From Dipetalonema caudispina (Eukaryota; Nematoda; Chromadorea; Rhabditida; Onchocercidae), in the NCBI GenBank assembly GCA_013365325.1, contig JABVXV010000131.1:99281-156656 (forward strand): DNA of 57,376 nucleotides. Reading direction: 5' to 3'. The position numbers were made by a program, and so were the translations under genes. The stretch's first letter is position 1, and the number at the start of each line of letters is the position of its first letter. This document shows positions 36,650-50,473 of the stretch, one piece after another. The notes beneath the pieces were generated by a model. That model was not told the origin of the DNA and did not search any database. It worked only from the letters and a program-made list of their open reading frames with translations.

Positions 36650-37902
36650 TTTGTAGAATCTATCTTAAATAAAATAGTCATTTGGAATTGCTAATCGGAT
36701 GGGAAATTTCTGGGAAGAATATATCGGAAGTTGTAATGCAATCAAATCTATTAATTATATCATTTGCTATTTTGCAAATAAAGCGCACTAATTATATTCA
36801 AACATAATCAGAGAACTATTGGATGAACTAAATAAATAAAGGGAAAAAGAGGAGTTTATGAGGTCAAAAATCTATGAAAATAACAATGTGATTTTAAAAT
36901 AACATAAGTGATCCTGAAAATTGATAGTACCGGTGATTACGGTTTTTTTTTTACCTCAATTTAATTCATATTTTTCTTATCGTTAACATTTCCTGTTTAG
37001 ATTACTTAATTATTCAAGTTTCAACATTTTGAAAATCACTGGATTCAATGAATATTATTAATGATCAATGAGTGATTTAGGAAGAAGGAAATTTTCCCAA
37101 GTGCTGGAAATATTAAGGCTGAGAATTCGCCGAAGGATCAACAAAAGAAAATAAAGTGGCAAATGAATCCATTATATAAGGTTACTTATAAACTTTTCTA
37201 CTTTTTTTTTTTTTTTTCATTCTTATTAGCTATAGCAATCCGTTGATATTAACGATTTCCTCATTTTAGGCAAAATTTAGTAATACGGATGAATCGGAAT
37301 CAGAATCGATAACTTCATTATCATTACGACAGTCATATTTATATTCAGAACAATCCGTTAATAGTGGTTATAAAAGCAATAATGAAGATGGAACTGAATT
37401 TCAAGAAAATATCTTTGAAAAGGTTAAACACTTTTCAATCATTCATTTCAATATATAAATATTAAAATAAAAAAAAAAAAAAAAAAACGAATAAGAAAAT
37501 TCTGGAATGATGTGCGAAATATCATATGCAATTCGTATGTTACATTTAAATTTCAAATGCAATCATTATTTTTTTTTTCCTTAATTCCAATACCACCTTA
37601 GTATATATACCTGATAAAAGAATCTGAATAAGCATTGATATCTTTTAATAGCAACAATTGGTCAATTTTTTTTTTTTTAACGGAAATATTTTTCCATTCA
37701 AAAATTTATCATCATTATTGTCCACTGTTATATCCAGAATTAGCAGGTAAATATCCGTAAAATTGCTACGGAACTGTTAGAAACGATGAAAGTATTGAAT
37801 TCTGGAATGGAAGATAATGAATCGATGAAAAAAGCTCTGGAAGAATGTGAACATGAATTGGAAAATGTTATTAATATAAGAAAATATAGCAAAATTTGTT
37901 AA
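36378..37902 (+). CDS. orphan charged protein, four exons
   Basis: Plus-strand exons 36378-36469, 37081-37180, 37270-37422 and 37744-37902 join in phase to 167 residues plus TAA. Every junction has a fair donor and acceptor, and the acceptor of exon 4 offers CAG as an optional extra codon. The N-terminal third is basic (NNKTKEKKFPRRAVANLL and further Lys). The middle is acidic and Ser-rich (NTDESESESITSLSLRQSYL, then tyrosines and Asn). The C-terminal third is predicted helical and may be a short coiled coil (IRKIATELLETMKVL, ALEECEHELENVI). There is no signal peptide or membrane segment. I recognise no family. Four chained exons with consistent phases argue against chance. The first ATG is not next to a clear acceptor, so an upstream exon is possible. 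Confidence 0.55.
36606..36651. repeat. CT microsatellite
   Basis: A CT run with CCCTC interruptions, in intron 1 of the orphan gene. Confidence 0.9.
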
Positions 37903-39914
37903 ATTTCCTTCAATTTCTATCACATACTTTATTTGATTGATCGTATCATTTCAATCACTTTTTCAAATATTCCCTTGAAGAAAATCAAATGTAAATTACT
38001 GTAAATTACTAATTTAATGAAGTATGTCTATGTCAAATTTACAATATTCCGGCAAATTTTGCTGCCAATGAAACTAAATAAACAAAAACAAAATGTACTC
38101 CCTTTCCATCAGTCTTAAGCTTTTAATTTTGATCTTTATATTTGCTCAAATGTACTATTTGCTGTTATAAATTTGTTTCCTTTTTTTTCTTTTTTTCTTT
38201 TTTTTTTTTTTTTTTTTTTTTTTTGGAAATTTTAAATTAGATATGTAAAACAAGTAAGGAAATAAAAATTATTTAATGTACAAATGTGCGAAGAAAATGA
38301 AATGGGAAAAATACACCGCGAAATATCAAGGAATAGCAGGTAAAATTAAATTGGACTACTAAAAGTTGAAGGAAATGAAAGAGAAAAGCAAAATTTATGA
38401 ATATGAATCAAAGCATTTCGAAAGAGGTACAGCAGAAAGGATAAGAAAGTAATGATATTCCTATTAAATATTTTAATTTTCACAAATAGATGAATAAAAA
38501 GATGTGATTTTCATATTTGCATTACTATGTGTGTGTGTGTGTGTGTGTGCGTATGTGTGTGTGTGTCTGTGTGTCTGTGTCTGTGAACACAACCTTCAAT
38601 TTTTTTTTATAGATATGAATAAATAGAGCTATATATGATACCTGTTCAAGAAATATAAGTACAACAAAGCAATTTAAAAAAAAGAAAAAAAATAAGGAAA
38701 AGACTGCCCAGAATATTTGGATGATATTTTAAAATGTTTGAAATCTCATAATTCAATAAGACCTTGAAATTAATCAACAGAGTGAAATTAAATGAATAAC
38801 TTAATTTGCATAGATGCAAATTTCTAATAAAAAATAACTTAGATTCGTTATGATGCCAAAAATGACTTAAATTTTCAAAAAGTATTAGCAGTGATCAATT
38901 TGGTACGCTGAGAATTTAGTAATATTCGCATCTACAACAATATGGATATATATATCAAGCTCAATACTAGGAACAATGATAAAAATGTTGCCAATTTAAG
39001 CGATTACGACATATCAGTAACACAACTTAAATCTACCCAACTATCATTGATGTTTCTTTACCTCTCCATCTCTAAAGTAATTTTGCTTTTATAGTTTTGT
39101 TATTTGACAGAAATGTGGTGAAACATAACAGTGATGGATTTCGGAAGAAAACAAATTGAAGATAAATCACAGCTAAAAATAAGGAGACTTATTCTCTATT
39201 TATAAATATATATATATATATATATTTCAGAATTTCCTAATAAGCTAATTTAAAACTGAAGAATCAATTTAAATAGCAATACTACTACACTCACTATACT
39301 AATTTAAAAAACTACTGTTTAAAACCGAAACATTTAAAATTCTTCGCTATAATACAATCTTCCATTAAAATAATATCTTTACTGAATACAACGATAAATT
39401 ATTGCACAGTGAGCATCTGATATGTATACCAAAGGAATAAATACCACGGATTTTACAAATAAATGATTTGAAAGGAGCAAAAAAACTCTCCACCACATTA
39501 TTAAGAAGCTTGTCTTGGATGCGAATCTCGCAAAAAGATAAGTTCAGCCTAAAATGAAATCATAGATGTCACTAGTTATGACAATAAATGGAATGCTTTT
39601 ACTTTTCTCGATTAAGTCGTATATGTAAAGTCGAATGTTTGCCACAGTTATTAAGAACTTACTTCAGGCTTCTGATTCTGAATTTATTTCCCAGCTGTTC
39701 TACTACAAATTATACGAAAAACAATACTTCTGGGGGCAGACAAAAGAGAGTAGCCATTTCACTACTAGTTAGCACTACAGTAAAAGAAAGAAAAAAAAAA
39801 GAACAATAACAAAGAAGGAGACGACAGAGAAAGATATTAGAGCGAAAGAGAAAGATATATTAGCAAATCGAATCAAAAAGCTGGAGGAAAATGGATCAGA
39901 AATTCAAAGAAGTT
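37903..39914. other. intergenic stretch between the orphan gene and REPS1
   Basis: About 2 kb of AT-rich sequence with a long T run (38182-38225) and a GT array (38528-38584). On the minus strand an AATAAA (39683-39688) lies about 230 bases past the REPS1 stop and may be its poly(A) signal. Confidence 0.5.
38528..38584. repeat. GT microsatellite
   Basis: A GT run with a few CT and AT interruptions. Confidence 0.9.
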
Positions 39915-42900
39915 TCAAAGTGAAGTTGGTTTCATCGATGAATGACTGCCAGTTGCTTCCTGAAGCCTCAGTTCAAGCTGTAGCCTAATCTGCGCTAATT
40001 TAGCCCGTTCTGCTTCCAAATGGCTGTTTAATAAACGCAAGTGATCACATCGAACTTGCCAATTCACTTGTCCGATTGATGGCGTCGTGCCACCACATGT
40101 GCTAGTATTACAACCGCCACTTGCACTTGCATTACCTTCCTCAGCTAACAATTCCTCGATACGTTTTTCTTAAAAAAAAATTTAAGCATCATTTTTTGAA
40201 CTTTTTTCACATTCTAATTTATTTACTACTTTTGGCCATTAATGAACTAACCAACAAACGATCAAAAGAAAAGAAAAAGAACCAGAAGAAATCATTAATA
40301 TTTTAATGATAACTTCCCGCTTATTTCTTTTAATTAAGATGCTCTGAAAATTCTGATTCGCTGCTTAAAAGCAAAAGAAAAAAGACCAGCTAGAGAAAGA
40401 GAACTGTAAAATGCGGATTAAATAACTCACCCATATCAATATTGAGTTCGATTAGTTCGCGTCCATCATTAAAGCTTCGTGATGACATAATGTCTTCCGT
40501 TTGTACGCTAACATCGACAAATGTTGATCGTGGTGGTAAAGGTGGAGCAGGAGGATGCCGAAGTGAAGAACTGGGATCTATAAAATGCTTTGATAAAACG
40601 AGATTTGAGATGTTCTGTTAATTCATCATTTTATTTCACAACTATGGTGCGGATAGAAATCTGATATAAAAAAGAATGGTCAGTAAAAACTAGCGCTCTT
40701 TCCCTATCTCATGGGTTTTGCATGACAAACAGTTCCTCCAGTGTTGACAATGTTGATAATACAACCAAAAAATTTCTCTCGAAAGAAAGATCTTGGTAAA
40801 AACTGTTCTCTTCATTCACTGGACCAAATAAATAACCTGCTAGAAAGATGAGGAACTCAAGAATAGAGGTGGAAATCGAATACTTATTGCACTTCTTATC
40901 AGAAATCGTTCCTCAGTGAGCTTACCCTGCCATTCTGTTGCTGTTGAAAAGCGCGTGGTATCAGAAGTCATAGAACTGCATGGATGACGCAATGATCCTT
41001 GAGCAGGCAGAGTCGCACCACGCTGTGATGTTTCAGTTGATGGATTCAATTTTAATCTATAAATACCGAAAATGAGTTACGTAAAGTTTCCAGAATCACA
41101 TCTTCAGAATTCGAAAATGTTGCATAACATACCCAGGTGTTGCAACAGCGAAATTTTGATAATTATTTAAGTCTAGGCTGGCACTACGCCCATGTCCTTT
41201 ACTTGTAGGCCTTGGAGGTGGTTTCGGTGGAGGTCCTTTGGGTGCTTGTGGGCTCAATGCAAAATTTGCAGCATCGTTGAACTGCATATTGGAAGGAGAC
41301 TCTGTTTTGGCCGTAATCGCACAAATTAGAGCTGAAATTCATCAAAAATTACCAATTCCTGAATTGATAATAACAAGTATTTTACATACCCTTCCAAGAT
41401 AACCTAATCCTACGTATTCAAGTAATGCAGTGACGATCAGACTATAAGTAATCGCTCCACGGATGAAGATTACGCACACTCCAACGGTACGGTTAGAATC
41501 ACAGGTAAATCATACGTTGGGTGGCTTTTAGTGCTGTTGGACGTACATCGACAAGAAGTGGCGGCACATCCGAAAAGGTACTCAATCTTTCTGGAGAATC
41601 CTGCAAAAATCCTGACTGAGTTATGAAATAAACATTCAAAAAATATTCTCAAAGCTCCAAAGACATTTCTTTATTGAAGATTTAAGAAAAGATCGATAAT
41701 AAGTCAGTTGTTTTTGGAATAATGAATAAACTTCTAATATGTATGTATTTATAAAGAAGTGAAGAAGTGATAGTGAACTACTATTAATGCAACAAAATTT
41801 TACAAGAAATTTTGAACAAGTTAAACAAAGATGAACTTGATTTTCTGACTGAACATGAAGATGCTCATCACTGAAGGAATGGTATTGTTGCGGACAATGT
41901 CCAAGTGTTACCCTTGCTACAGCGTCGTCGTAATCGAACTGTTTCCAGTCCTGCATGACATTGGCTGCTCGTGTTTCTGCCCCTAGTCTGCTGTTATCAT
42001 CATCTGTAATGATTCGTAGATAAGCAGACATCTAGAACCAATTTTGTAGATCTATATATATATGATATGCGATTGAATTTCAGCACAAAAAAAAACCGAA
42101 TGCTAAAAGAAAGAAAAAAAACATTCAAAAAAACTTTGTTTAGGCAGAACAAGCAGAACATAAGAATTGAAAGTTACGGACCAGCAGTCGGTTGCACGAC
42201 ATCTCGACGTGGCATAACCGGAGGACTGATTTCAAATGGAATAACGTCTGGAATCGGAATGTGACCCTAAAAACAGAAAGATAAATGCCATCCTGTTCAT
42301 AAAAAAATTTCAAACAAGAAAAGCTTATTCTAGAAATCTCACTATTACATTGTATCCATAAATATAAAACTTGCCCGAAACATAACTTCGGGAAAATGTA
42401 AAATGCATGAGTAATGCTGAGGCGGAATTAAAAATGTATTTCAGAAATTCCAAGTGAGCTTAGGGGAATAATGCATCAACAGACTCCTCATCAATTAAAC
42501 TAGTTACCTTGATATGTAGGACAATGAGATGCATGGCAGCAGAGAATTCATTCAAATCCAAATAACCATCTTCGTTCACATCACTTAAACTCCAAATTTT
42601 GGATAATTTTTCACGATCTAAACTGCTTCGCTTGAAAAACTCAACAACATGCTCGTTTGCACCGCAAATAGCACCATTTATATCACTATACCCCTGCAAA
42701 AAAATATTATTTTCTTCTAATATTTTTTTTTTTTTTTTTATTGAAATATCACAAACTACAAGAAATTTAACCAACGAATACACCGAATAAAACAGATAAC
42801 ATGATGAGTTTTTTCATAATAAAATAGTATTGTAAATAACAGAAGCACTTCATTAGAACAGTGTTAACTTTTGGATAAAAGCGAATCACTTTTCCAATCA

Positions 42901-45013
42901 CATTTTAAATATCGGAACATATTCTGAAATCTACATAACCTCAAATCCGGAAAGTACTGAATGATACACTTACAGTAGTTTTTTTCATTAGGTGATTAAA
43001 ACACTTTGTATAGTAGGCCTTTTGTTCTTCGGACATTCCATACAACGAATCTACTAACGATTCCGAGGAAGTTTTATCCTGGAAAACTTGTTAATCCATT
43101 TTCTCTAAACCACAATAATACTAGAAGGAAAGATATTGGATTCAGTTCCACTGACACTTGTACTTTATTCCGAGCTTCAAAACTGAATAATTACTCTTAT
43201 ACCTCAACAATAAAGGTGCTATTGAAGTTTCAAAATCTTAAATGCTCGTTCGAAATACCTAGAAGAATTTTGTAAACGCACCGTACAACAAAGTGTAATA
43301 ATCAGTCAAAGCACAGTTAACAAGGACCATCGACTTCTTGCCAACCCCTTTCTCATACTTTTGACCTCTTTTTTCTTTGCTTGAAGTATAAAAAAATTAC
43401 GATAACCAAAAACCTGAATCGGTTTCGGTGCCCGACCCATATCACTACTTAGTGTTTTACTATCTTCCAAATCAGATTCTTCTTCGTCTTCAATCGCATC
43501 TTCTAGAAGATTTTTCGTTTCCGTGTCTGACATTCCTAAAAAACAGATGAAGTCAACTTTAAAGAAAATTTTAAACGACCTTCAATACTGAAATATGATT
43601 ATGTCGTCATTAAAATGCATTCCTTTCGGAATTTTTCAACAAAAGGAGTACAGTAGTTAAATGATTGTTGTCAGCTTTTTTGAGATACATCTTGAGTTAG
43701 TAGTAAGCAGGTTAATTATAATAATAATTAACTGTTATAGAATCTTATTTTGTTATCTCCCTAAATTTAAAAGTTTTGGGAAATACCACCAGCTTTATCG
43801 TTACTATCTTCATCGTCTGTCTCACCATCAACTTCATCAGAACCATCGCTAGTTTCCTCATCTGAATCATTCAGGGCCTTCCATTTAATACCCGGAGATG
43901 TTCCCTGGAACAATATTTAAGAAATACAAATTGAATAAGGACCTGATAACTCCCCAAAGTTGCATATCATGTCCATGTGAGTAAGGACTACATCTATGAA
44001 AAGGTAGCAACCGTTTTCCTATTCATTATTGCGATCAACTAACAATACATGCCTCATAATACTTTCTATTTTTATATTCTACAAAACGACTTAAAAAATA
44101 TATTTCAATCTTTTACTTGTGACGGAGCAGTATCTCCACTAAATACGACATCAGCTCTATCCGACAAATAATCATCCGAAGAACTAGCAAATTCTTCTTT
44201 GGTATTGTCACTGCAAAAAGATGTGGTTGATTTTGAAATTTGAATGTTTTTTTTTTCATTCGAACACATAGATTTGTGCAGAACAAACAGGATATAAAAA
44301 ACCTTGTTTCAAAAGGATTTGTCCTTTCAGCATGAGTTACGGGGGATGATACATTTTGATTGAACAATATTCGTCGTGATTCGTTTTGAAACAAGCTGAT
44401 CGATACACTACCAGGAAAGTCACCAATTGATGTATTTCTCCTTTCCTGAAAAATCAAATACTTCGCTGCCAACAAAAGTTATCGCCAGTTAAGAGATCAC
44501 AGCTTACAATACAATACCTGTTTACGCTAGTAAGATGAGAAATCAGACTTCCTAACTCTCATTTCTCATCCTCATCTAAACATTTTTTGCAGGAATTTTG
44601 TTGTGATTTATAAGAAGCCAGGTAGAAGCATAGAAAGGGTAAAATAATTGAAAAGTTTCCAAAGAGTAACTACTAGTTTTAGCAAGGAAACTGCTCTTTG
44701 ATAATGACAGCAATTTATTTGAGTCTTGATCGTTTTTCTCGTAGTAATGTACTGTGATTTACGTACTAGAGTAATTACCAGGTTAATGGGAAATTTTTTT
44801 TTCTTTTTTGTAATTAGTAGCAAATCTACCAATTAAAAAGCAGAATCCAATTAATCAGCCACATAAGCTGGAGATAAAAATGACTGAACAACTTACCAGG
44901 GAAGTGGACAAGGTTTCGGAAACTACCGACTGGGTATCAACTTTCCATGGTGTATGTACTGGTGAAGCAACTGTAACAGCTGCCGGATTCTGATGTACGA
45001 CCGTTTCCGTCAT
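39915..45013 (-). CDS. reps-1: REPS1-type EH-domain adaptor (RalBP1-associated)
   Basis: Fourteen minus-strand exons: 45013-44897, 44445-44303, 44210-44117, 43904-43790, 43535-43414, 43078-42974, 42693-42508, 42266-42182, 42003-41912, 41600-41516, 41331-41133, 41056-40926, 40577-40431, 40168-39915. They sum to 624 residues plus TGA. After a Ser/acid-rich N-terminal region comes one EH domain (exons 6-7): MSEEQKAYYTKCFNHL, FFKRSSL, IWSLSDVNEDGYLDLNEF and AMHLIV. Its EF-hand loop DVNEDGYLDLNE has full calcium-binding positions. The following GHIPIPDVIPFEISP resembles the stretch after EH2 in REPS1. Downstream are a proline-rich SH3-ligand-like segment (PKGPPPKPPPRPTSK) and a C-terminal coiled coil (LNSHLEAERAKLAQIRLQL), the part that in REPS proteins binds RalBP1. 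An NPF tripeptide (ERTNPFET, exon 2) is a ligand for EH domains. The family links Ral signalling to endocytosis. Exon 8's donor (GTCCGT) is weak but the only one that keeps frame. Confidence 0.85.
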
Positions 45014-46859
45014 CGCCAAGTTTTTCCGTCTGAAATATTATGTTAAGCTAAATTCACGGACATTATAACACAATCATTTTTCTAGCCGTGCTTATTGTTT
45101 AATTTCGAAAAAATGATAATAACTAGAAAATTGGAAACCTGAAGGGAAAGATAAGTGGAAAAATGATTGTCATGTAATAAAACAAAATTTAATATGTCAA
45201 GAAATAACTGCGATAAATTTCACGAGATTTTCATGAAAACTTATCACAAAACGAATAAATGGTAGTTTAGATAAAGGATTACAATAAAAGGATCACTTCA
45301 ACCAATCATTTTTGTGCAATTTGTCTTTATTGCCAAAATAGTGATACTAACTGCATGACTTTTTCGATTACCTAATTTTTAAAATTCTTATTTTAAATGT
45401 AGCATAGGATAAAATAGCTTTGCTTTCATCTAAAGCAAATTATTGTTAACATCAAAGTTAGTTCATAGACAATAAATAATCGGACATTAAATAAACCATT
45501 TTTTCAAAAAATCTAAAACCTAAAATTTTATCATACTAAAATTCAAAGCACACATCATGAAAGTTTAAAATCGTAGCAACAAATATGCTAAACAATTTGA
45601 ACAAAATTTAAAAATACAAAAGATAAGAGCTCTGATTTAGTTGTTATATTCATTTGTGATATGAAAAAAAAGTAAAGTTTACACGTGTAATTATTTAATA
45701 TCTATAATCTAATTTCAAATTAATTAATGCAATTATTTCGAATTTAAAATAAATTTTAATAATTAATTATCATAGATTTTAAATGGTTTTCGCCTTTTTT
45801 TTTCTTTTCTAATAAATACAATCGCTACAAAAAATGAAATGAACAGCTAACCCATTTTTGGTGATAAAAGAATAGCTAATTCCATGCAATTTTTCTATCC
45901 CATAACCAGACATTTACGGTTCGTTAAATTCGAACTGTCACTTTTTCACTTTTTATTTTGTTAAAATTTTTTGAAATTTAAGTTGCTTAGATGATGAAAT
46001 GAATAAATTTAGGCAAATATTTTAGCAAATATATGCAATAAAATGAGTGTTAATTAGTGATTAAATGAAACAAAGCAAAATGCTCTCATCAATTTCACAC
46101 TTTTGCTTCATTTTCTCAATCATCTAACATTACTTATTTCACTAATCCTAACAATTTATCACTTCTTTCTCAATAATCACTACATTATTCTTATTTTCAC
46201 TCATATTCTCTCAAATGGTATGAAATATTTCGCAATTATTTTAGTTTATCATTTTTGGGATATAATATTTCGTAAATCTTAGCAATTTCTATCGTCTTCA
46301 TATCAAATATTATTTTTTCATTTTGTAATATTCTACTTGCAGTGAAAACTAATTTTTAGTTCGTAACTGTTTAAAAAAAAACCATAATTTTCTAGCAAAT
46401 TTATTTTTTTCTTTTTCCTATCAATACTTTGTAGTAATTTTATTTTGAAAATCACTATTATATTGTATCCATAAAACTAGAGATCATTTCGCAGGACATT
46501 GTTATTACGATTTATTATCTCGTGAATATTAGCAATCACTATCATTTCTCCAGAACACTATGTTTTTTTTTTTTTTTTATTTTTATTTCTTTTACTTCTA
46601 TTCTCTAACAGTATCATTACTACTAGAGCGTACAAATTTGTTTCGAATTTTACAATCGGTTTTTTTTTTTTTTTTTTTTTTTCTGAAATAGCTGTTAGCA
46701 ATTTTATGAATATTAGACAGAATGAAATTGCATTTATTGTATATGCATTGTGCGGTTGATAGGTATTAATTGTTTTAATCGTAATAATGATGTTTATAAT
46801 CATAGTTGTTCTGAGCAATCTGTAGATTATGCCCTTGCTTTTCCGAGGAACAGGAAAAA
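45014..46859. other. shared upstream region of REPS1 (-) and TTC5 (+)
   Basis: About 1.85 kb between divergent genes. It is AT-rich with T runs (46563-46579, 46660-46682). Loosely repeated phrases such as TATTAGCAATCACTATC occur at 46260-46300 and 46520-46555. An acceptor ctgtag ends at 46824, 35 bases before the TTC5 ATG. No factor site is assignable. Confidence 0.45.
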
Positions 46860-49800
46860 ATGGAAGTTCTGGAGGAGAAAATCAAGGAAGCTGAACGTTT
46901 CCGTGACGGCTACTATGAACAATTTCCTAAATGCACATTGGCAGAGAAAAAACAAGCCTTACGCGGAAAAGTCCTACCATTAATTCAGGTAAAATTTCAA
47001 TTTCATGTGCAGTTCCTTATATCACAATAATACGGTGTCAGCTAGTATTTGTCCGTGGCAGCATTTTTATTTCAGTAACTTATCATCATTTTAGTATTGT
47101 ATAATTTTAACTGTAAATTAATCGTCCTAGTAATTTGACCTTTTCATTAATATTTCAACCATTTCGATAATTTCTACCATTCCAGTAATTTAGTCATTCC
47201 TTAATTTACTTGATGCATCAATTCGACAATTGTTTTAGTCACTTTAATCTTTTTTATTATTTAAGGAACTTAACGACTTCAATAATTTAATCACTGCTAT
47301 AACTTAATTGTTTTAGTAATCAGTCGAAAGACTTCAATTTAGTCGTTTCACTAATTTTTATTGTTCCTATAAATTGGACGGTTCCAACATTTCCATCATT
47401 TTCATAATTTTTTGTGTTCATGACAATTTAGTCATTTGAATGAATTTAATCCGTTCACGTTCTAACGTAATATTCTAGAAAAATAAATATTGCTCGGAAA
47501 TTACAAATTAATGGTTTAATTTTCGAACATTATTTGTTTTTCCAAGAAATCTGGTTTAGCGATTTTCGTCGGCCTCAGCGAAATGTAATGAAGATGCTTC
47601 AAAATTCCACAAATTGCCGTTATTGATTTTAGTTAAATTTATCTATTTATTTTGATAATGTAATAATAGCAACCATATAATTGCCAATTTTCGGTTTAAT
47701 TATCGAGCGCTCCTTGTTTTTGCAGGATATTCCGTTGGACACGAATGCACATTCATCGACATCAGCAGTATATAATTACATATGTGGGCGAATTTTAAAT
47801 ATTTGTTTGGAATATGATCCAAATTGCGAAAGATATTTGTCACGTGCCGTAAAGTTGGATCCTTCATTGAGTGATGCATGGTATGAACTTGGTGAATGTG
47901 TCTGGAAGAAGGAAGACTTTACGACAGCTGTGGATTGTTTTCGTGTAAGTACTGTTCTAGTTTTAATGTTAATGTACTGCCTAAATATTAGTTTTTATCA
48001 AATGAAATAGATGGTAGCAAGTTTAGGAAGTTTAAAGCCTTAAAATTGTCGAGAGACATATATTTGCATGAATGCAATAACATTTTTATAAGATAGAATC
48101 AATATTTTCTTCACCATTGTCACTATATGCAAACACCTTTCAAGAACAGTTGTTTCTCCAAACCGTTTTCATTTTTTTCTGGTTGGCCTCTTGAAAATTT
48201 TTATTCTCTTTTCTCAGTTTAGTTTTTGAAATTATTTTCTAGCTAATGCCATTTATTTTTTCAATTATTTTCCATTTATTTCCAGAAATCATTAGCTCTG
48301 AAGCGTAGTGCGAAATGTCTTGCCTCACTTGCAGTAGCACTTCGACAAACTGCATTATCCACAACGGAAGTAAAAATCCAGCAGTCACTGCAAGAAGAAG
48401 CTGCTCAATTGTGTGATGAAGCAGTCGAGCTCGATCCTGATTCTGAGAAAGCATGGCATGCATTAGGAAATTCATGTTTGACGCAATTTTTCCTCAAGTA
48501 CCAAACAGACATGAAGCTTATGGTTTGTTTCATACTCCTTTCCTTAGCTTCAGTCTTTGTTTCTGAAATAAATGGCAATCATTTTTAAAAAGGCGAGAAG
48601 TGTTAGCTGCTGTCTTTTATTTGTTCATTTGTTTTCCTACATTGCTTTTTCGAGCTTAGGTTGACGTTGGCGTTCTGAAGCCCTATAAAATACATAGTTA
48701 TAATACCAGCTAAATTAGATGATCAAACGGTTATGCATTAATTTATAAAGAAATTGAAGTACCAATATCAAGTTGGTATTTTAAACTGATCGACCTCTTG
48801 CTACAATATTTAAAAATATTTCAGGAAGACAGGTCAATGACTAGATTTTTGTTATTTTTGAATTTCATTGTAATTTCTCTGAATTTCAATTTGGTTATAG
48901 GACAAAGCTCGAGAAGCCTATGAAAGAGCGCTGCAACTTGCTGATGTACGTTGTAACCCGGATCTGCATCTCAATTATTCAACTGCTCTCAAATTTATCC
49001 AGAATTACGGAGAGTGTTTGAAGCATTTGAAAATTGCAAATGCTTATGATCCGGGATATTTGGAGGCAAAGGAACGAATGGAAACACTGTTGGCATTCTT
49101 GAAACAAGTTAACGCTTACGTACGGAAGAAAGGTAATTGCATAATCTTTGATTGAATTAGTTGAAATTATTCAGTGTGAGTATGAGAAATTAGTGTTCGT
49201 GATTAAAGGAAACAAATGAATGATTTGTAGTAATCTTCAGCTAGCAGAAATTAGTAAAGTTATTTAATATACATACCTAAGCGTATAAGAGCCTGCAGCA
49301 GTTTAGCTCTTTTGTTTGCCTATTTTTTTCAGTTATGTATGACTCCTTTATTTTAGGTAAATTAACTGCTAAAAAAATGTTACACTTCAAATCTTCGATA
49401 TCTGATAAAGATTTTGGAGTGTATTGTAAAGAGCCGTATAGGAAGAACAGTGGTCAAATAGAAATCCTTAGGGCAAGTTCATTTCGGGAATTGAAGGAAG
49501 GAATTAACGACGATGTTGTGATTTGTGGCAAAGTTGTTGCAATTATCCCTAATACAGAAATTATCCCGTAGTAAGTTTTACTTTCTCATCTTTCATTCTT
49601 TTTTAGAATTTTTTGTAACATTAAATTGAATTTTTATTTTTCGGAAAGTTAGCATATTTATCCTTATCGGAAAAGACAAGATTCATTGTCTCTAGTAACT
49701 CGAGAAGTTTTCCATTAGCTTCAGCCACATGGAAAAGTATGTGTATGGAGCTGGAGCTTTTGAATCACAGATTAGCACTATAAATCAACTAAACTTGAGG

Positions 49801-50473
49801 GAGAGATATAATAGATGTCTATTTTTGTTTGAATATATTGTGTAGTTTAGAAAGATACAGAGAGTGTCGTGGTATTACCGTAATCCATATTCATACGATA
49901 TGAACGAAAATGAAAAGTGATTAGAATAATAAAAAATATAGATAGAGTAACTTATATCGATTTTGATTTGAGCACATTTGTTGGTTGTGATAAAGAAGGA
50001 TCTTGCTATGCTTTTTCTGTGTATAATGCATCAAACAAATTTGGGTTGGTTATTGGTGATTCGATAGCTGTACCCGAACCTCAAATTATCGATGTCAAGG
50101 TAACTTTATAAATATTACACAAACGATTGACAGATATTTTGCCATTCGAAGTCTTCTTCAGGGAAGCATTCATCATCGTTTTCGGTGCGCAGTCATTAAG
50201 AATTGCGTTGACTTAATGATTGGATATTCAGAATACTTTTAGATTTTTTTTTTTTTGCAGCTAAACCGTGAATAATAGGAATTATGCTTTCTTATTGCTT
50301 AATGTCGGATTAATGAATTGCTTTTCTAGATTTCATCTGAAGAGAGCGAATGCGGAAATTTTGATTTTCGGATTGTTCGCGTCGCTCATCCATTGAAGAT
50401 GCTCAGAAATGGTAGACCAGTAAGCATGGAATATGTTGCATTTTGTGAAATGGGTACTGATTTTATTTATTAG
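46860..50473 (+). CDS. TTC5: TTC5/Strap orthologue, TPR protein
   Basis: Seven exons: 46860-46988, 47726-47944, 48286-48522, 48901-49132, 49357-49570, 49973-50099, 50330-50473. They sum to 433 residues plus TAG, against about 440 in human. The N-terminal helix (AERFRDGYYEQF) parallels SFRDCYFE of human TTC5. TPR-like helices follow, for example YLSRAVKLDPSLSDAWYELGE, AVELDPDSEKAWHALGNSCL and NPDLHLNYST. A C-terminal OB-fold half contains VVICGKVVAIIP, CYAFSVYN and LVIGDSIAVPEPQI, closely matching VILGKVV, CYAVMVYN and LIGDSVAIPEPN. In vertebrates TTC5 is a p300 cofactor and the ribosome-associated reader of nascent tubulin in tubulin mRNA autoregulation. A worm role in tubulin control is inferred from family only. 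The frame is open upstream of the ATG back to the acceptor at 46824, so a few more residues are possible. A plus-strand AATAAA is at 50945-50950. Confidence 0.93.
47055..47460. repeat. degenerate short-period repeat in TTC5 intron 1
   Basis: About 400 bases of loosely repeated units related to TCATTYCAGTAATTTAG, period near 17-18, for example around 47160-47215 and 47300-47360. Units are strongly diverged. Confidence 0.55.

Noticed and set aside
49917..50111. Frame starting at MIRIIKNIDRV as a separate small gene
   Set aside because: Only the part from 49973 is coding, as TTC5 exon 6. The upstream residues are intron.
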